64,000 nucleotides of DNA from Gammaproteobacteria bacterium (GCA_021324305.1 JAJPJI010000015.1:124001-188000), one strand, 5' to 3'; counted from the stretch's first letter, positions 20,178 to 28,272 are shown. Program-made: numbers and translations. Notes: a model not told the origin generated them from the sequence alone.

Positions 20178-20305
20178 TTTACATATAAATCAATCCAAAA
20201 GCATGCGTTTGACCTTTATTTAATCATCCCTTAATAATCAATCCATATAATGCTCACTCTTTAAATAAATATAAATAAAAAACATATAAACGAGAGTGGC
20301 TTGTC

Positions 20306-21832
20306 ATGCTTAAACGTCAAATGATCAGATCCAGGATCTTGTACCCTATTAATCGGGGGTTGCTAAGTGAGCTATCCGCAAATCATGACTACACGAATTT
20401 ATCGACAGAAGCCAGGAATCAATTAGATGCGTTAGGCAATGTCTATTACGATGACAGAACGCTTTATTTCCAGGCATCACGTGACAGCAGAACCTGCGCA
20501 AGGCATTTCATGACAGCCGTCGTCAATGACAATCATGCTTGTCAATTGATATCCGCCTCTCTAATGCTGAAGCAGCAAAACACTTGCTTATCCAGTAACG
20601 AAAAAGTATGGCCTAATTGCATTTCAATTGTCACAGCCTCACTGAAAGGTGAAAAAATTTGCTTTGTTGCACTTTCAGGAAAATCACAAGATGATTATGA
20701 CAAATCGGTTCTCATGAATAAACTGGATGAACTGGCTAACAATCTGAATAAAGTCCGGCATGTCAGACAGGATGAATATCATTATGCTGTCATCAAAGAA
20801 AGCAGTGCTCAATTCAAGTCTCATCTTCATCAACTGACCGGAAATGTAAGAGACTGCGCGGAATATGATTTTGGCGCGATGCTAGCAAAGCTTTACGAAC
20901 AACATGGTGAAGATTTCAGGGTAGAAGGTATAGTGAATTGCGCATTTTACCCATTTGAAAACAATCTTCAGATAAGTTACCGGGTTGAAAGAGGCAACAA
21001 GATTACCCAGGTCAAACAAAAAGCTGTTGAGTCTGATATCGCAAAAAAATTTTTCCATGGCGGTGAAAAATTTTCCATCAAGAGCATAAGCAAAATATAT
21101 CAAATTGATCTCATGCCCTGCTGTCAAACCTGTCAGGATAACAAGGATGCCTTCATGTGTACGCTTATGTACTTTCAGCAGCGTGGAAAAACACTGAACC
21201 ATTCATCTGGCAGAGCAAATTTGCGCCTGTCTGGCATTCAGGAACTTTCTCAATCCGAATCCAGCATGTTTGCATTTTTCCATCGGGGTGAATCAGAAAC
21301 AACGGTTAAAAAGACCAGACTTAAAAAACCATGCACTCCATCTGGCAAAATCCAGACTGAGCACGATCCTGATCTTGAGTTTGAAATTGAGTTCGAATTA
21401 CCAACCAAAGAAGATGCTGAGACAAAAAAGCATCCTTCGAATAATTCACAAGCTTGCGAAGAATCAAAAATGACTGAACGTAACCTGCATAAACGATCTT
21501 ATAAAGCGCAAAACTCAAGAAGGAAGAGAGGCCAAAGCAGGAACAGTCAAACGGAAACGAAGCAAGGCACGCAATCTCTGAAATGCAAAAAAAGCGCGGG
21601 TAAATCAAGCCTCCCTGACAAACCTGCCGCAATGACTATGTCTGCTGAAACAGAAAGCGAAGACAGACATAGTCAGGAAAAAGAGCAGATGCAAGCAAAT
21701 GACGCATCGCCATATATCTTTGGTATCTGGTGCTCAATGATAAATGCATTCAACCGATGCTGCCCAAATCATGATCCCGACAGTGACGATGAATATTCAG
21801 ATGACGATTCTTACAAGCCCAAATTTGAATAA
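20306..21832 (+). CDS. Orphan protein with a deaminase-like CAE...CxxC pattern
   Basis: The 508-residue protein is not a known family to me. Residues 108-127 read like the first strands of a cytidine-deaminase fold (IVTASLKGEKICFVALSG). Cys184-Ala-Glu186 lies at the start of a helix, and Cys273-x-x-Cys276 follows ~87 residues later. That is the order of zinc ligands and proton shuttle in the deaminase superfamily, although the usual Pro before the second motif is displaced by one residue (P271-C272-C273). Residues 340-480 are low-complexity and basic, and the C-terminus is acidic (DSDDEYSDDDS). It could be a secreted effector or toxin; this is inference. Confidence 0.5.
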   Translation: MLKRQMIRSRILYPINRGLLSELSANHDYTNLSTEARNQLDALGNVYYDDRTLYFQASRDSRTCARHFMTAVVNDNHACQLISASLMLKQQNTCLSSNEKVWPNCISIVTASLKGEKICFVALSGKSQDDYDKSVLMNKLDELANNLNKVRHVRQDEYHYAVIKESSAQFKSHLHQLTGNVRDCAEYDFGAMLAKLYEQHGEDFRVEGIVNCAFYPFENNLQISYRVERGNKITQVKQKAVESDIAKKFFHGGEKFSIKSISKIYQIDLMPCCQTCQDNKDAFMCTLMYFQQRGKTLNHSSGRANLRLSGIQELSQSESSMFAFFHRGESETTVKKTRLKKPCTPSGKIQTEHDPDLEFEIEFELPTKEDAETKKHPSNNSQACEESKMTERNLHKRSYKAQNSRRKRGQSRNSQTETKQGTQSLKCKKSAGKSSLPDKPAAMTMSAETESEDRHSQEKEQMQANDASPYIFGIWCSMINAFNRCCPNHDPDSDDEYSDDDSYKPKFE

Positions 21833-21996
21833 ATTTTGACCAAAATTGCAGGCGCCGGCGGACCAAGGACGGTTAACGCAGCTTCGTATTTTTCCTGTAC
21901 CTGAGTCATTTCCTTTACGTGCTTCATCTACTTTAACTAAGACTAGAAACCTGTTTAACTTCGATATATTATTGGCACTCTTGCAGTCTCCAAGAC

Positions 21997-22070
21997 GGGC
22001 CCATAGCTCAGTTGGTTAGAGCAGAGGACTCATAATCCTTTGGTCCTAGGTTCAAGTCCTAGTGGGCCCA
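21997..22070 (+). tRNA. tRNA with CAU anticodon (Met or Ile2), target of the integrative element
   Basis: The 74-base gene folds into a full cloverleaf: acceptor GGGCCCA/TGGGCCC, D stem GCTC/GAGC, anticodon stem GAGGA/TCCTT with loop CTCATAA, and T stem CTAGG/CCTAG. The anticodon is CAT, so it is elongator tRNA-Met or the lysidine-modified tRNA-Ile2; sequence alone does not decide. The discriminator base is A and no CCA is encoded (GTG follows). Its 3' half, from the anticodon loop onward, is the left attachment site. Confidence 0.93.
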
Positions 22071-22090
22071 GTGTAGAATCAATAGGTTAC
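22029..22090 (+). repeat. attL, 62-bp direct repeat (copy 1)
   Basis: It begins exactly at the anticodon loop of the tRNA, covers the 3' half of the gene and runs 20 bases beyond. It is identical base for base to 31606-31667, and the copy leaves the tRNA intact. It is typical of tyrosine-recombinase attachment at a tRNA 3' end. Confidence 0.95.
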
Positions 22091-22118
22091 AAAGTGGCGC
22101 GAAATCTCAGAAATCTCA

Positions 22119-22137
22119 TGTAGAAGGGGTGTAGAAG
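22119..22137 (+). promoter_or_regulatory. Left arm-type integrase sites (paired TGTAGAAG)
   Basis: TGTAGAAG occurs at 22119-22126 and 22130-22137, an 11-base period (one helical turn), 28 bases inside attL. The same pair with the same period lies near the other end at 31458-31476. Paired short direct repeats at both ends fit arm-type binding sites of a lambda-like integrase. Confidence 0.55.
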
Positions 22138-22165
22138 GAAAGATTAATAAATCAGGGAGCTTTTC

Positions 22166-22630
22166 ATGAAAAAAATACTATTCACCTATCTTTTACTTTG
22201 GATCTCACTCCCAGCATTCTCGGAAAACAAAGAAGCCATAAAAACAATAAAGGATATCTCCTTTGAACTAGCTTCTATAAATCAACAAATCGCCACACTA
22301 TCGCAAGAAAGCAATAAACCCACTAATAAAATTAAAGCCCAAGCCAAAGTAACAAAGTCTGGCATGATACAAATACAAGTACCTTTGAGCGCCATCAAAA
22401 GTACAACTCTTGGCCAATCCGCTTATCTTTATGGGAATTTCGAAAATAAAGAGGAAATGTCATTCCATATATTTAAATATCAAACCAAAGATGTGTACGA
22501 ACTTATAATATATAAAATGCGAGCATTAAAACTGAAATATGAAAATAACCCATATATTCGAATAACTGGTTTCAGTATTAATATTGGAATTCCACCCTCT
22601 GTTACTGTCGCCATGGAATTCAAAAAATAA
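22166..22630 (+). CDS. Secreted orphan protein (element cargo)
   Basis: The 154-residue protein is not recognised. It has a clear signal peptide (MKKILFTYLLLWISLPAFS, cleavage near residue 19). A short coiled-coil-like helix follows (IKDISFELASINQQIATLSQ), then a beta-rich domain of about 90 residues. The ribosome site GGGAG is well placed. It is the first gene inside the element's left end. Confidence 0.65.
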   Translation: MKKILFTYLLLWISLPAFSENKEAIKTIKDISFELASINQQIATLSQESNKPTNKIKAQAKVTKSGMIQIQVPLSAIKSTTLGQSAYLYGNFENKEEMSFHIFKYQTKDVYELIIYKMRALKLKYENNPYIRITGFSINIGIPPSVTVAMEFKK

Positions 22631-22641
22631 TGAGTGCGTAA

Positions 22642-22752
22642 ATGGAAAATCCTAAAAAAACATCCAATTCCAACAAAATGCCACCCTATCTGTTAGTACG
22701 AGAAGTTAAATTTTATGAGGATGACATATGTTATCAATCGGCCAGCACGTAA
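22642..22752 (+). CDS. Small ORF (36 aa) overlapping the HEPN-like gene start
   Basis: ATG at 22642 opens a 36-residue frame that ends 25 bases inside the next gene, in another frame. A weak GAGTG precedes it. The peptide is basic at its N-terminus, then mixed (PPYLLVREVKFYEDDICYQ). The overlap suggests translational coupling to the downstream gene. It may be a leader peptide, a tiny partner protein or chance. Confidence 0.3.
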   Translation: MENPKKTSNSNKMPPYLLVREVKFYEDDICYQSAST

Positions 22753-23375
22753 AATATTCAATTGACGCATTTCACCGTAATGAATTTTTGCTTGCATTTG
22801 AACAAGCATCAATCGCTATAGATATGACTGCAAAAAATTATTTTCTGGCAACTAAAAGTAGTGGAAAAAATTACAAAGAATTATTAACTGATTATTTATG
22901 GGTTTTAGAATTTATGTCATTTCCTGGCATCAATCTTAATGAATCTACTTTTGGGAATTTTTCTTTTACAGATTCATTTGATGAAACACATGACAATCCT
23001 TCAATTTCAGAAATACTATATCATATAGTACGTTGCAGCTTAATTCATGGTGATAAATCCGATCAAATTTTTAGATTTCATCGTGATGATAGCATATTTC
23101 TTGGTAAAGATATTCTTATCCTGCCATACCGAACACTTTGGGGCTTAATCGGCATAGTGACTTTTTGTTCAGCTAACAAAAATGAAACTACCTCTGACGG
23201 GTATTGGTTGACCATTAATAATCATCATTATGACATCAACATGTCATGGGGTATACAGGACAGTATATATGCACTATATACACAGCAGATTGCAAATTCG
23301 CCTAGAGTAAAATTAAACATACTTAAGGAACATTTTTATCCCATTAAAGAGAACGAAACGATGAATCAAGCCTAG
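22728..23375 (+). CDS. HEPN-like protein with an RX4H motif (element cargo)
   Basis: The 215-residue protein is mostly helical. Residues 13-40 (AFHRNEFLLAFEQASIAIDMTAKNYF) resemble the first helices of a HEPN domain. Arg102 to His107 (RCSLIH, followed by GD) matches the R-x4-6-H catalytic motif of HEPN ribonucleases, at the start of a predicted helix as in the family. HEPN nucleases cut RNA in abortive infection and toxin-antitoxin systems. No MNT partner is adjacent; the overlapping 36-residue ORF is the only candidate. Function in phage defence is inferred from the motif and from its position on a mobile element. Confidence 0.55.
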   Translation: MLSIGQHVKYSIDAFHRNEFLLAFEQASIAIDMTAKNYFLATKSSGKNYKELLTDYLWVLEFMSFPGINLNESTFGNFSFTDSFDETHDNPSISEILYHIVRCSLIHGDKSDQIFRFHRDDSIFLGKDILILPYRTLWGLIGIVTFCSANKNETTSDGYWLTINNHHYDINMSWGIQDSIYALYTQQIANSPRVKLNILKEHFYPIKENETMNQA

Positions 23376-23469
23376 TTATCTTTGGAAAACACAATGACAA
23401 GTTAGTGCATTTTTTCACGACAGTTACAAATAGGTCAACTTTTCCAACAATTATTCTAAACCAACAAAC

Positions 23470-23676
23470 TTAATTTTTTTGTTTCATATCATCCGCTATT
23501 ATCCCTAAATTTCCTTGTCTATACGAAGCCACCAAAAGCTTATCCTCAGTAACAACACAATACTCATTTTTTACATTCTTTAGAGATTCAGCTTCAGCAA
23601 AGCGAAATTCATCTAATTTATTTACAAAATCTTTAACAAAGATACCATCCTTTTCAACCATAAATTTACTAGTCAT
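23470..23676 (-). CDS. Small orphan protein downstream of the Cys-rich secreted protein
   Basis: The 68-residue protein is acidic and lysine-rich, with no signal peptide and no recognised domain (KNEYCVVTEDKLLVASYRQGNLGIIADD). ATG has GGAGAAATTCA just before it, a good ribosome site. It starts 15 bases after the stop of the secreted Cys-rich gene, so the two form a small operon. Confidence 0.55.
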   Translation of the reverse strand: MTSKFMVEKDGIFVKDFVNKLDEFRFAEAESLKNVKNEYCVVTEDKLLVASYRQGNLGIIADDMKQKN

Positions 23677-23691
23677 TGAATTTCTCCATCA

Positions 23692-23991
23692 TTAATTTTG
23701 AACACAAGCGCCTTCAATTTCTCCACTACCTTTAAGACATGTAGAACCGGGACCGCAATCAGTATCAAATTCACAAGTATCACCGGTTGTACCATTCGGA
23801 TCAGTTGGAGAATAAACCGGTTGTTGATCATTACTATTTCCAGGATCAATGCCGCCTGTACAAATTCCATAGATACTTCCAGAAGAAATAATACATGTAT
23901 TTCCTGGGCTACAATCTGTATCAAACTCACAAGCAAATGAGATATTTGAAAGGAAGAAAAGCAGAAAGAAAAGAAAGGATATTTTTTTCAT
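23692..23991 (-). CDS. Secreted Cys-rich protein with two repeats
   Basis: The 99-residue protein has a signal peptide (MKKISFLFFLLFFLSNISFA) and then two copies of one unit, CEFDTDCxPGxTC-x5-G-x-I-x-G-x-C, joined by an Asp/Pro/Gly-rich linker. Each unit has four cysteines, expected to form two disulfides in the periplasm or outside the cell. The Cys directly after the signal peptide could also be a lipidation site, but the preceding SFA is not a strong lipobox. The ribosome site AGGAG supports the start. Function is unknown. Confidence 0.65.
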   Translation of the reverse strand: MKKISFLFFLLFFLSNISFACEFDTDCSPGNTCIISSGSIYGICTGGIDPGNSNDQQPVYSPTDPNGTTGDTCEFDTDCGPGSTCLKGSGEIEGACVQN

Positions 23992-24047
23992 TTTTATTAC
24001 TCCTCGCTTTATTTAATTATAGCACGTATAAAAATCGATCCGTAAAA

Positions 24048-24176
24048 TCACTTAATTATTAATCCATAACCTCTTAACAATTCATCCAAATTAAATTCTT
24101 GATAAAAAGATGGATCGAATACTACCGCAAAATATTTTTTTAGTAAAAATTGTTCGGTATTAACCTCATTTTCCCT
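24048..24176 (-). pseudogene. Possible gene remnant without a start codon
   Basis: A 42-codon open stretch ending at TGA 24048-24050 reads like coding sequence (AVVFDPSFYQEFNLDELLRG) but is bounded upstream by a stop and has no ATG, GTG or TTG start. It sits in the 328-base gap between two divergent cargo genes and may be the tail of a decayed gene. The rest of the gap (24177-24328) is very AT-rich and holds nothing else I can name. Confidence 0.25.
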
Positions 24177-24328
24177 CTAATAAAAATCTCTTTTTTTTTG
24201 ACAAATAAATATTCATTAAATCAAAGCACTTCTGACTTTAGGTTGCATGTTATTCATTTTACTGCGAAAGAATTGTAAATACTCAAAATGGTATAATTCA
24301 TTTATGGATATATTTTGAGTTGAAGACA

Positions 24329-24778
24329 ATGCCAAATAACAAACAAAATCATTTATATGTCTTTGTTAAGGGAAACAAGGGAAAAGGTGGCTATGAGATA
24401 ACAGACACCGATTTTAACCCTATACATTCTGACGTTGTAGAAAATGGTGAGACAGCATCACCTTATCTAATGGACTTACAAGCGATTGAGAAGAGCTTGG
24501 AATACATAATAGATAATAAAGGCAATAATGGAATACCAAATGAACCTGTCATTTTCATATTTACTACTTTTGAAAACAATTACCATGTTGCTGCAGGAAT
24601 AAAAGAACCTCTAAGAAAGGAAATGAAAAAATTCATGAAAAATTTTTCTCAATTAAAAAGAAACTTAATTCGACCAGGTATCGCCTCGCACGATGAAGTA
24701 AAATGTTATTGGATTCCAGATAATTTTGAAAATCGCATTGAAGATGTAAAGAGGCTATTAGATGGAAAAAGCCATTAA
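24329..24778 (+). CDS. Orphan element protein, weak RNase H-like pattern
   Basis: The 149-residue protein starts at ATG 24329 with GAAG four bases before it; an in-frame TTG at 24320 is the alternative. The layout is a beta hairpin (LYVFVKGNKGKGGYEITDTD), a helix starting DLQAIEKSLEYI, a hydrophobic strand (PVIFIFTTFE) and a charged helical region. This order is reminiscent of a degenerate RNase H fold, but the full acidic active site is not visible. No function is claimed. Confidence 0.5.
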   Translation: MPNNKQNHLYVFVKGNKGKGGYEITDTDFNPIHSDVVENGETASPYLMDLQAIEKSLEYIIDNKGNNGIPNEPVIFIFTTFENNYHVAAGIKEPLRKEMKKFMKNFSQLKRNLIRPGIASHDEVKCYWIPDNFENRIEDVKRLLDGKSH

Positions 24779-24855
24779 TTAAAATCATTCATTGGATTAG
24801 TCTCAATAACTGTTAACTCAAGTGTCTCATTAAAATATCAGTATCGCTCTCAAAC

Positions 24856-25335
24856 TTACGAAAATTGTAAACTCATTATAGTTACATCGTTTTCAAACAA
24901 ACTATCGCTACCAATCACTACCCACCCCAACCTCCCATACCACTCAGAAATAGTCGGATCAAACGCAAGCAAGTATAATTTTTCATGACCAAATGATTTA
25001 GCTTTCACCTTAACCACATCAATAAGCGCCTCACCAATCTTTCGCCCGCGGTAGTTTGGATCTACTACTAAGCTACCCAGCCAAGGCGTAAGAGATGGCT
25101 GAATGCCGTCAGTTTTTCGCAGACAAACCATGCCGATTGGCTTCTCTTCATGCAGCGCCACAAATGCCATTGGCAGTTGCTCGGTATTCAAATGATCGAC
25201 AAGCTTATTTCGATTTCTTTCAACTGACGCACCAGGCACCCAGTGCTTACTTATTCCGTCATACCATAGCTGGGCTAGATGTGGAATATGCTCAGGGCAA
25301 TCGGTCAGTAGCTTGATTTGCATATCTTTTTTCAT
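24856..25335 (-). CDS. GNAT-family N-acetyltransferase
   Basis: The 159-residue protein has the GNAT core: IGMVCLRKTDG, then WLGSLVVDPNYRGRKIGEALI, whose RGRKIG is the acetyl-CoA pyrophosphate loop, and EKLYLLAFD. Substrate is unknown. ATG at 25333-25335 is preferred because GAGGG lies nine bases upstream; an in-frame GTG at 25344 is possible. It is 35 bases downstream of the replication-relaxation gene and may be a late cargo gene of that operon. Confidence 0.85.
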   Translation of the reverse strand: MKKDMQIKLLTDCPEHIPHLAQLWYDGISKHWVPGASVERNRNKLVDHLNTEQLPMAFVALHEEKPIGMVCLRKTDGIQPSLTPWLGSLVVDPNYRGRKIGEALIDVVKVKAKSFGHEKLYLLAFDPTISEWYGRLGWVVIGSDSLFENDVTIMSLQFS

Positions 25336-25370
25336 TTTATACACCCTCTTAGCTGGAGCTATTCTTTCAT

Positions 25371-26042
25371 CTACACTCGCCTATTACAACGACTAAGATA
25401 CGGTATTGAGTTTAAATCCAGTAACTCAGCCAAACTAAAAATCTTAATATACGTATCGTAATCATCTGCTGCCTTGATCATTTTTTTCATAATCTGTGGT
25501 GCGCAATAATACCAAGCTCCTCTAAAATCAAATTCGGTAATTAAATTACTGAATATCCTTTCCAATCGCCAACTACCCTTCATCGTTAACTCAACTTCAA
25601 TCGCAATTTGTCTGTTATCTGGAAACAATAAAACACCATCCGCTATATGTCCGCGCTGTCCCGCTTCCATTTTATATTTCTTGAATTTATCACGTATTAA
25701 TTCGCGCTCACTGATCCATACTGCTTCAGGGTATCGCTTAATCAACTGCATATAGACTGCTATCACCATTAATTGGTGATAATAATTTCCCAAATAAACC
25801 TTATCTACCGGCGGTAAATCTGTATGCCTTGCTCCATTTCGACTCAACCGAAATATTCCATGTTTCCCATGTAAAATTCGTTCATGTATGACCAAACCTT
25901 CTTTCACTAATCGCTGCATCACTTTATAGCTTCTAGGTTTTCGTAAACCAAACCATTTCTCAATGTGCACGATCTCACAAAAACCAAACTGATTTATAAA
26001 CTTCATGATCTCTCTATCTCTCTCAGTCAAAATCATATTCAT
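25371..26042 (-). CDS. Replication-relaxation family protein (element replication module)
   Basis: From ATG 26042 (or 26036) the protein is about 224 residues. It has an N-terminal winged helix (LTERDREIMKFINQFGFCEIVHIEKWFGL...SYKVMQRLVKEGLV) and a C-terminal alpha/beta region (HIADGVLLFPDNRQIAIEVELT) resembling a nuclease-type fold. This layout fits replication-relaxation proteins found beside origins of plasmids and integrative elements. The open frame extends to 26237, through a 32-bp hairpin, but the ribosome site AAGGGG points to the internal start. The region just upstream looks like an origin. Confidence 0.65.
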   Translation of the reverse strand: MNMILTERDREIMKFINQFGFCEIVHIEKWFGLRKPRSYKVMQRLVKEGLVIHERILHGKHGIFRLSRNGARHTDLPPVDKVYLGNYYHQLMVIAVYMQLIKRYPEAVWISERELIRDKFKKYKMEAGQRGHIADGVLLFPDNRQIAIEVELTMKGSWRLERIFSNLITEFDFRGAWYYCAPQIMKKMIKAADDYDTYIKIFSLAELLDLNSIPYLSRCNRRV

Positions 26043-26089
26043 AAACCCCTTATGTTTTTTGCTTTTAAAAATATTCAGTCGCTGCACTG

Positions 26090-26168
26090 AATCCTGCACG
26101 CTGGCGCCTGACCACAATAACATCGCTTTACGATTTGTTATTGTGGTCAGGCGCCAGCGTGCAGGATT
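26090..26168. repeat. Perfect 32-bp inverted repeat with a 15-base loop
   Basis: The arms 26090-26121 and 26137-26168 are exact reverse complements. The centre of each arm contains CTGGCGCCTGACCACAATAA or its complement and is GC-rich, unlike the AT-rich surroundings. No T-tract follows on either strand, so it is not an ordinary terminator. It could be a single-strand or double-strand replication origin, a nickase target, or the remnant of a palindromic insertion. Confidence 0.9.
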
Positions 26169-26271
26169 AAAGTCAGTATTGATCGGGCTTCCAACCGCTT
26201 TTACCACACTAATTTGAGTAGCCACCCTGTTAGACACTTTTCACTTAATCATTCAAATACCAGCCCACTAC

Positions 26272-26311
26272 CCGACAAAACCGACAAAACTACTATTGTC
26301 AGTTATGTCGG
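26272..26311. repeat. Dyad element, copy 1 (CCGACA...TGTCGG)
   Basis: The arm CCGACAAAACCGACAA (26272-26287) and the arm TTGTCAGTTATGTCGG (26296-26311) form an inverted repeat with two mismatches and an 8-base loop. The right arm, with preceding bases ACTA, is repeated at 29191-29206. It is a likely protein-binding site, for example for the replication protein. Confidence 0.6.
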
Positions 26312-26329
26312 TGATGACTCCTGCGTACC

Positions 26330-27943
26330 TTAGAAGAAATTTTCCGATGTTGGATGATGTATTTTCAATTTTGGATTGATGGTATAAATAGGGGATTTTG
26401 GCCTGCCATATTCATAATCTTGCAATTCCGGCCTGATCCAGCCTGCTTCCACCAACTCATCGCAAGCCTTTTGTACAACAGTTTTTTCATCCAGCATCGC
26501 CCATTCTTTACGATAAATATCACGCACCGAAAAAGATGTGCTCAGCTCACCGTCTTTGATTTTTTTAGCAAGTCTGGAAGCAGATTGGTAAACATGATTG
26601 TTGACCATCCCATAAATGCGGCGCGCATGATTTTCTAAATAACCGCACCAACCAAGCGCCATATAAAAAGCATCGCTTGATACTGCACGATATTGCTTAC
26701 CATCAGCTACTTCAATTAGATGAAAAATTAATGCGAGACTGGGCAAGAGACTGCTGAATTTAGAGAAATGTTCAACCAAAATGGGATGTTCATCATCGGC
26801 TTGTATTTTTTTCTCTTGAAAATTTTTATACCACTCATTAAATAAATTTTGTGCCATTTCATCAAAATGAAAATAGGCAAAACGATCACTCATTCCTTTA
26901 ATTGCACCAATTTCAACAGGATTTATCACAGCTAGCTTTTTAAAGACCTCAATCACTCGCTGTTTAGCCTGATGATGAGGGTTGCGATCAATAAATTCCC
27001 ATTTTTTTGGCTCATCAGGATAAATCAATAATTGAAACCGTTGTAATAATCCGTCATTATCTGCACCACGGATTGCATGATACAAATAGCGTGATAGTTT
27101 TGCTGGTTGTGTATTACCAAAAATTGAAATACACAAATTTTCAGTATGCACAGTTCCTCGGCTAATTCTATCTGTTGTGAGTGACCCATCACCATTCCAT
27201 GCTTCAAGAAAAAAGGCGCGATCGCCTTCGCGCCCTTCTTTTTCCCATGTTGAAAGCAACCCGACTAATTCATCACGATACAGCAAAAGACCACGGGGAT
27301 TATCCGCTAGTAATTCACTTAATTTTTCGACGGTAGTATCATTCGTTTTGTAACGTTTCCAAATTGGTTTTTTTGGTTCATTAGTTTGAATGAGATTTTC
27401 CTTCAATGTTAAAGATTCAAAAGACGATTCTTTTGATTTGGTTTTAAGCGCTTTTTTCCGCGCTGTTAATATGGTTGTTTTAATGGCTTCTTTATCTGCC
27501 TTATAAAATTCCATATCGGCTTGATAGCCAACCATTTCTTGGTCGTAAACTTTTTTTGCTTCTGATTCCAATTGCTTGATCACTTGCATCACCTCAGCAA
27601 CAGCAGGTGTTTTTAACATGCCAGGACGGCCTACAATGCCTCCCCACAAGTTAGGTATCACTAACCAATCATCATTCTGCTTTGGTTTAATCCCGCACGA
27701 TGTACCAATGATGGATGCCGTTGTAACCATAGCAGCAACTGCAACATAATCCGGCGGACATTGCATACGTTCTGCAACATCTGTAATCCAGTCTCGATAA
27801 GATTCAGGAATATGCGCCAACGCTAATGGTTTAACCTCTGATAAGGTATTGCGTAATGGTTCTGGCTCAGGCCAATCAATAACCGGAGTAAAATCTGTAT
27901 TTGAATTTGTTTGAAACTTATTGAACATTTTTCTTATAACCAT
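26330..27943 (-). CDS. DUF3987 domain protein (primase/replication-associated)
   Basis: The 537-residue protein matches the DUF3987 pattern of phage and island replication proteins: an N-terminal segment (PPDYVAVAAMVTTASIIGTSCGIKPK), WGGIVGRPGMLKTPA as a Walker-A-like loop, LLLYRDELVGLLSTWEKEG and AFFLEAWNGDGS as the Walker-B region, then SIFGNTQPAKL. Such proteins are thought to act as helicase or primase partners. It lies 38 bases after the AlpA-like gene in the same leftward operon. Confidence 0.8.
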   Translation of the reverse strand: MVIRKMFNKFQTNSNTDFTPVIDWPEPEPLRNTLSEVKPLALAHIPESYRDWITDVAERMQCPPDYVAVAAMVTTASIIGTSCGIKPKQNDDWLVIPNLWGGIVGRPGMLKTPAVAEVMQVIKQLESEAKKVYDQEMVGYQADMEFYKADKEAIKTTILTARKKALKTKSKESSFESLTLKENLIQTNEPKKPIWKRYKTNDTTVEKLSELLADNPRGLLLYRDELVGLLSTWEKEGREGDRAFFLEAWNGDGSLTTDRISRGTVHTENLCISIFGNTQPAKLSRYLYHAIRGADNDGLLQRFQLLIYPDEPKKWEFIDRNPHHQAKQRVIEVFKKLAVINPVEIGAIKGMSDRFAYFHFDEMAQNLFNEWYKNFQEKKIQADDEHPILVEHFSKFSSLLPSLALIFHLIEVADGKQYRAVSSDAFYMALGWCGYLENHARRIYGMVNNHVYQSASRLAKKIKDGELSTSFSVRDIYRKEWAMLDEKTVVQKACDELVEAGWIRPELQDYEYGRPKSPIYTINPKLKIHHPTSENFF

Positions 27944-27981
27944 AAATTCTCCTTTTATTAGTATTTATTTTCCTGGAAAAC

Positions 27982-28239
27982 TTATTTCGCTGAGGCAAGC
28001 ACTGCCGTTGATTGAATCGGTTGATGCTGTTCTAGCCATGCGCGTATATCTGATTTGCGATACCGAACTAATCCCCCCATTTTCACAAACGGAACGCCTG
28101 TCCCCACCCAACGATCACGCTCGAGGGTTGAAAGTGAGCAATCACGGATAGCTGCCACCGTTTCTTGAGAAAACATGACCCATTCTGGGGATAGTTCGTA
28201 TTCCTTGATTAAATCAAGACGAGATTTCATTGATTTCAT
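27982..28239 (-). CDS. AlpA/excisionase-like DNA-binding protein
   Basis: The 85-residue protein has a MerR-like winged helix: SQETVAAIRDCSLSTLERDRWVGTGVPFVKMGGLVRYRKSDIRAWLEQ. Residues GLVRYRKSDIRAWL are the hallmark of AlpA and Xis proteins. Expected roles are excision control and activation of the replication operon. It is the first gene of the leftward operon, 33 bases from a promoter with operators. AGGAG lies nine bases before the ATG. Confidence 0.85.
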   Translation of the reverse strand: MKSMKSRLDLIKEYELSPEWVMFSQETVAAIRDCSLSTLERDRWVGTGVPFVKMGGLVRYRKSDIRAWLEQHQPIQSTAVLASAK

Positions 28240-28272
28240 AAATATATACTCCTAGTAGTTAAAGTGTTGGAG

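Larger units (their letters stand above)
26043..26329. other. Candidate replication or regulatory origin of the element
   Basis: This 287-base gap between two replication-type genes contains a perfect 32-bp hairpin (26090-26168) and an imperfect 16-bp dyad (26272-26311) that recurs elsewhere in the element at 29174-29206. No credible gene lies in it. It is the most structured non-coding stretch of the element. Confidence 0.45.

Noticed and set aside
26090-26168. Reading the perfect hairpin as a rho-independent terminator
   Set aside because: No T-tract follows on either strand, and the stem is far longer than needed.
25371-26237. Longer 288-residue version of the replication-relaxation protein
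   Set aside because: The extra N-terminus is encoded by the 32-bp hairpin and lacks a ribosome site; the internal start has AAGGGG.
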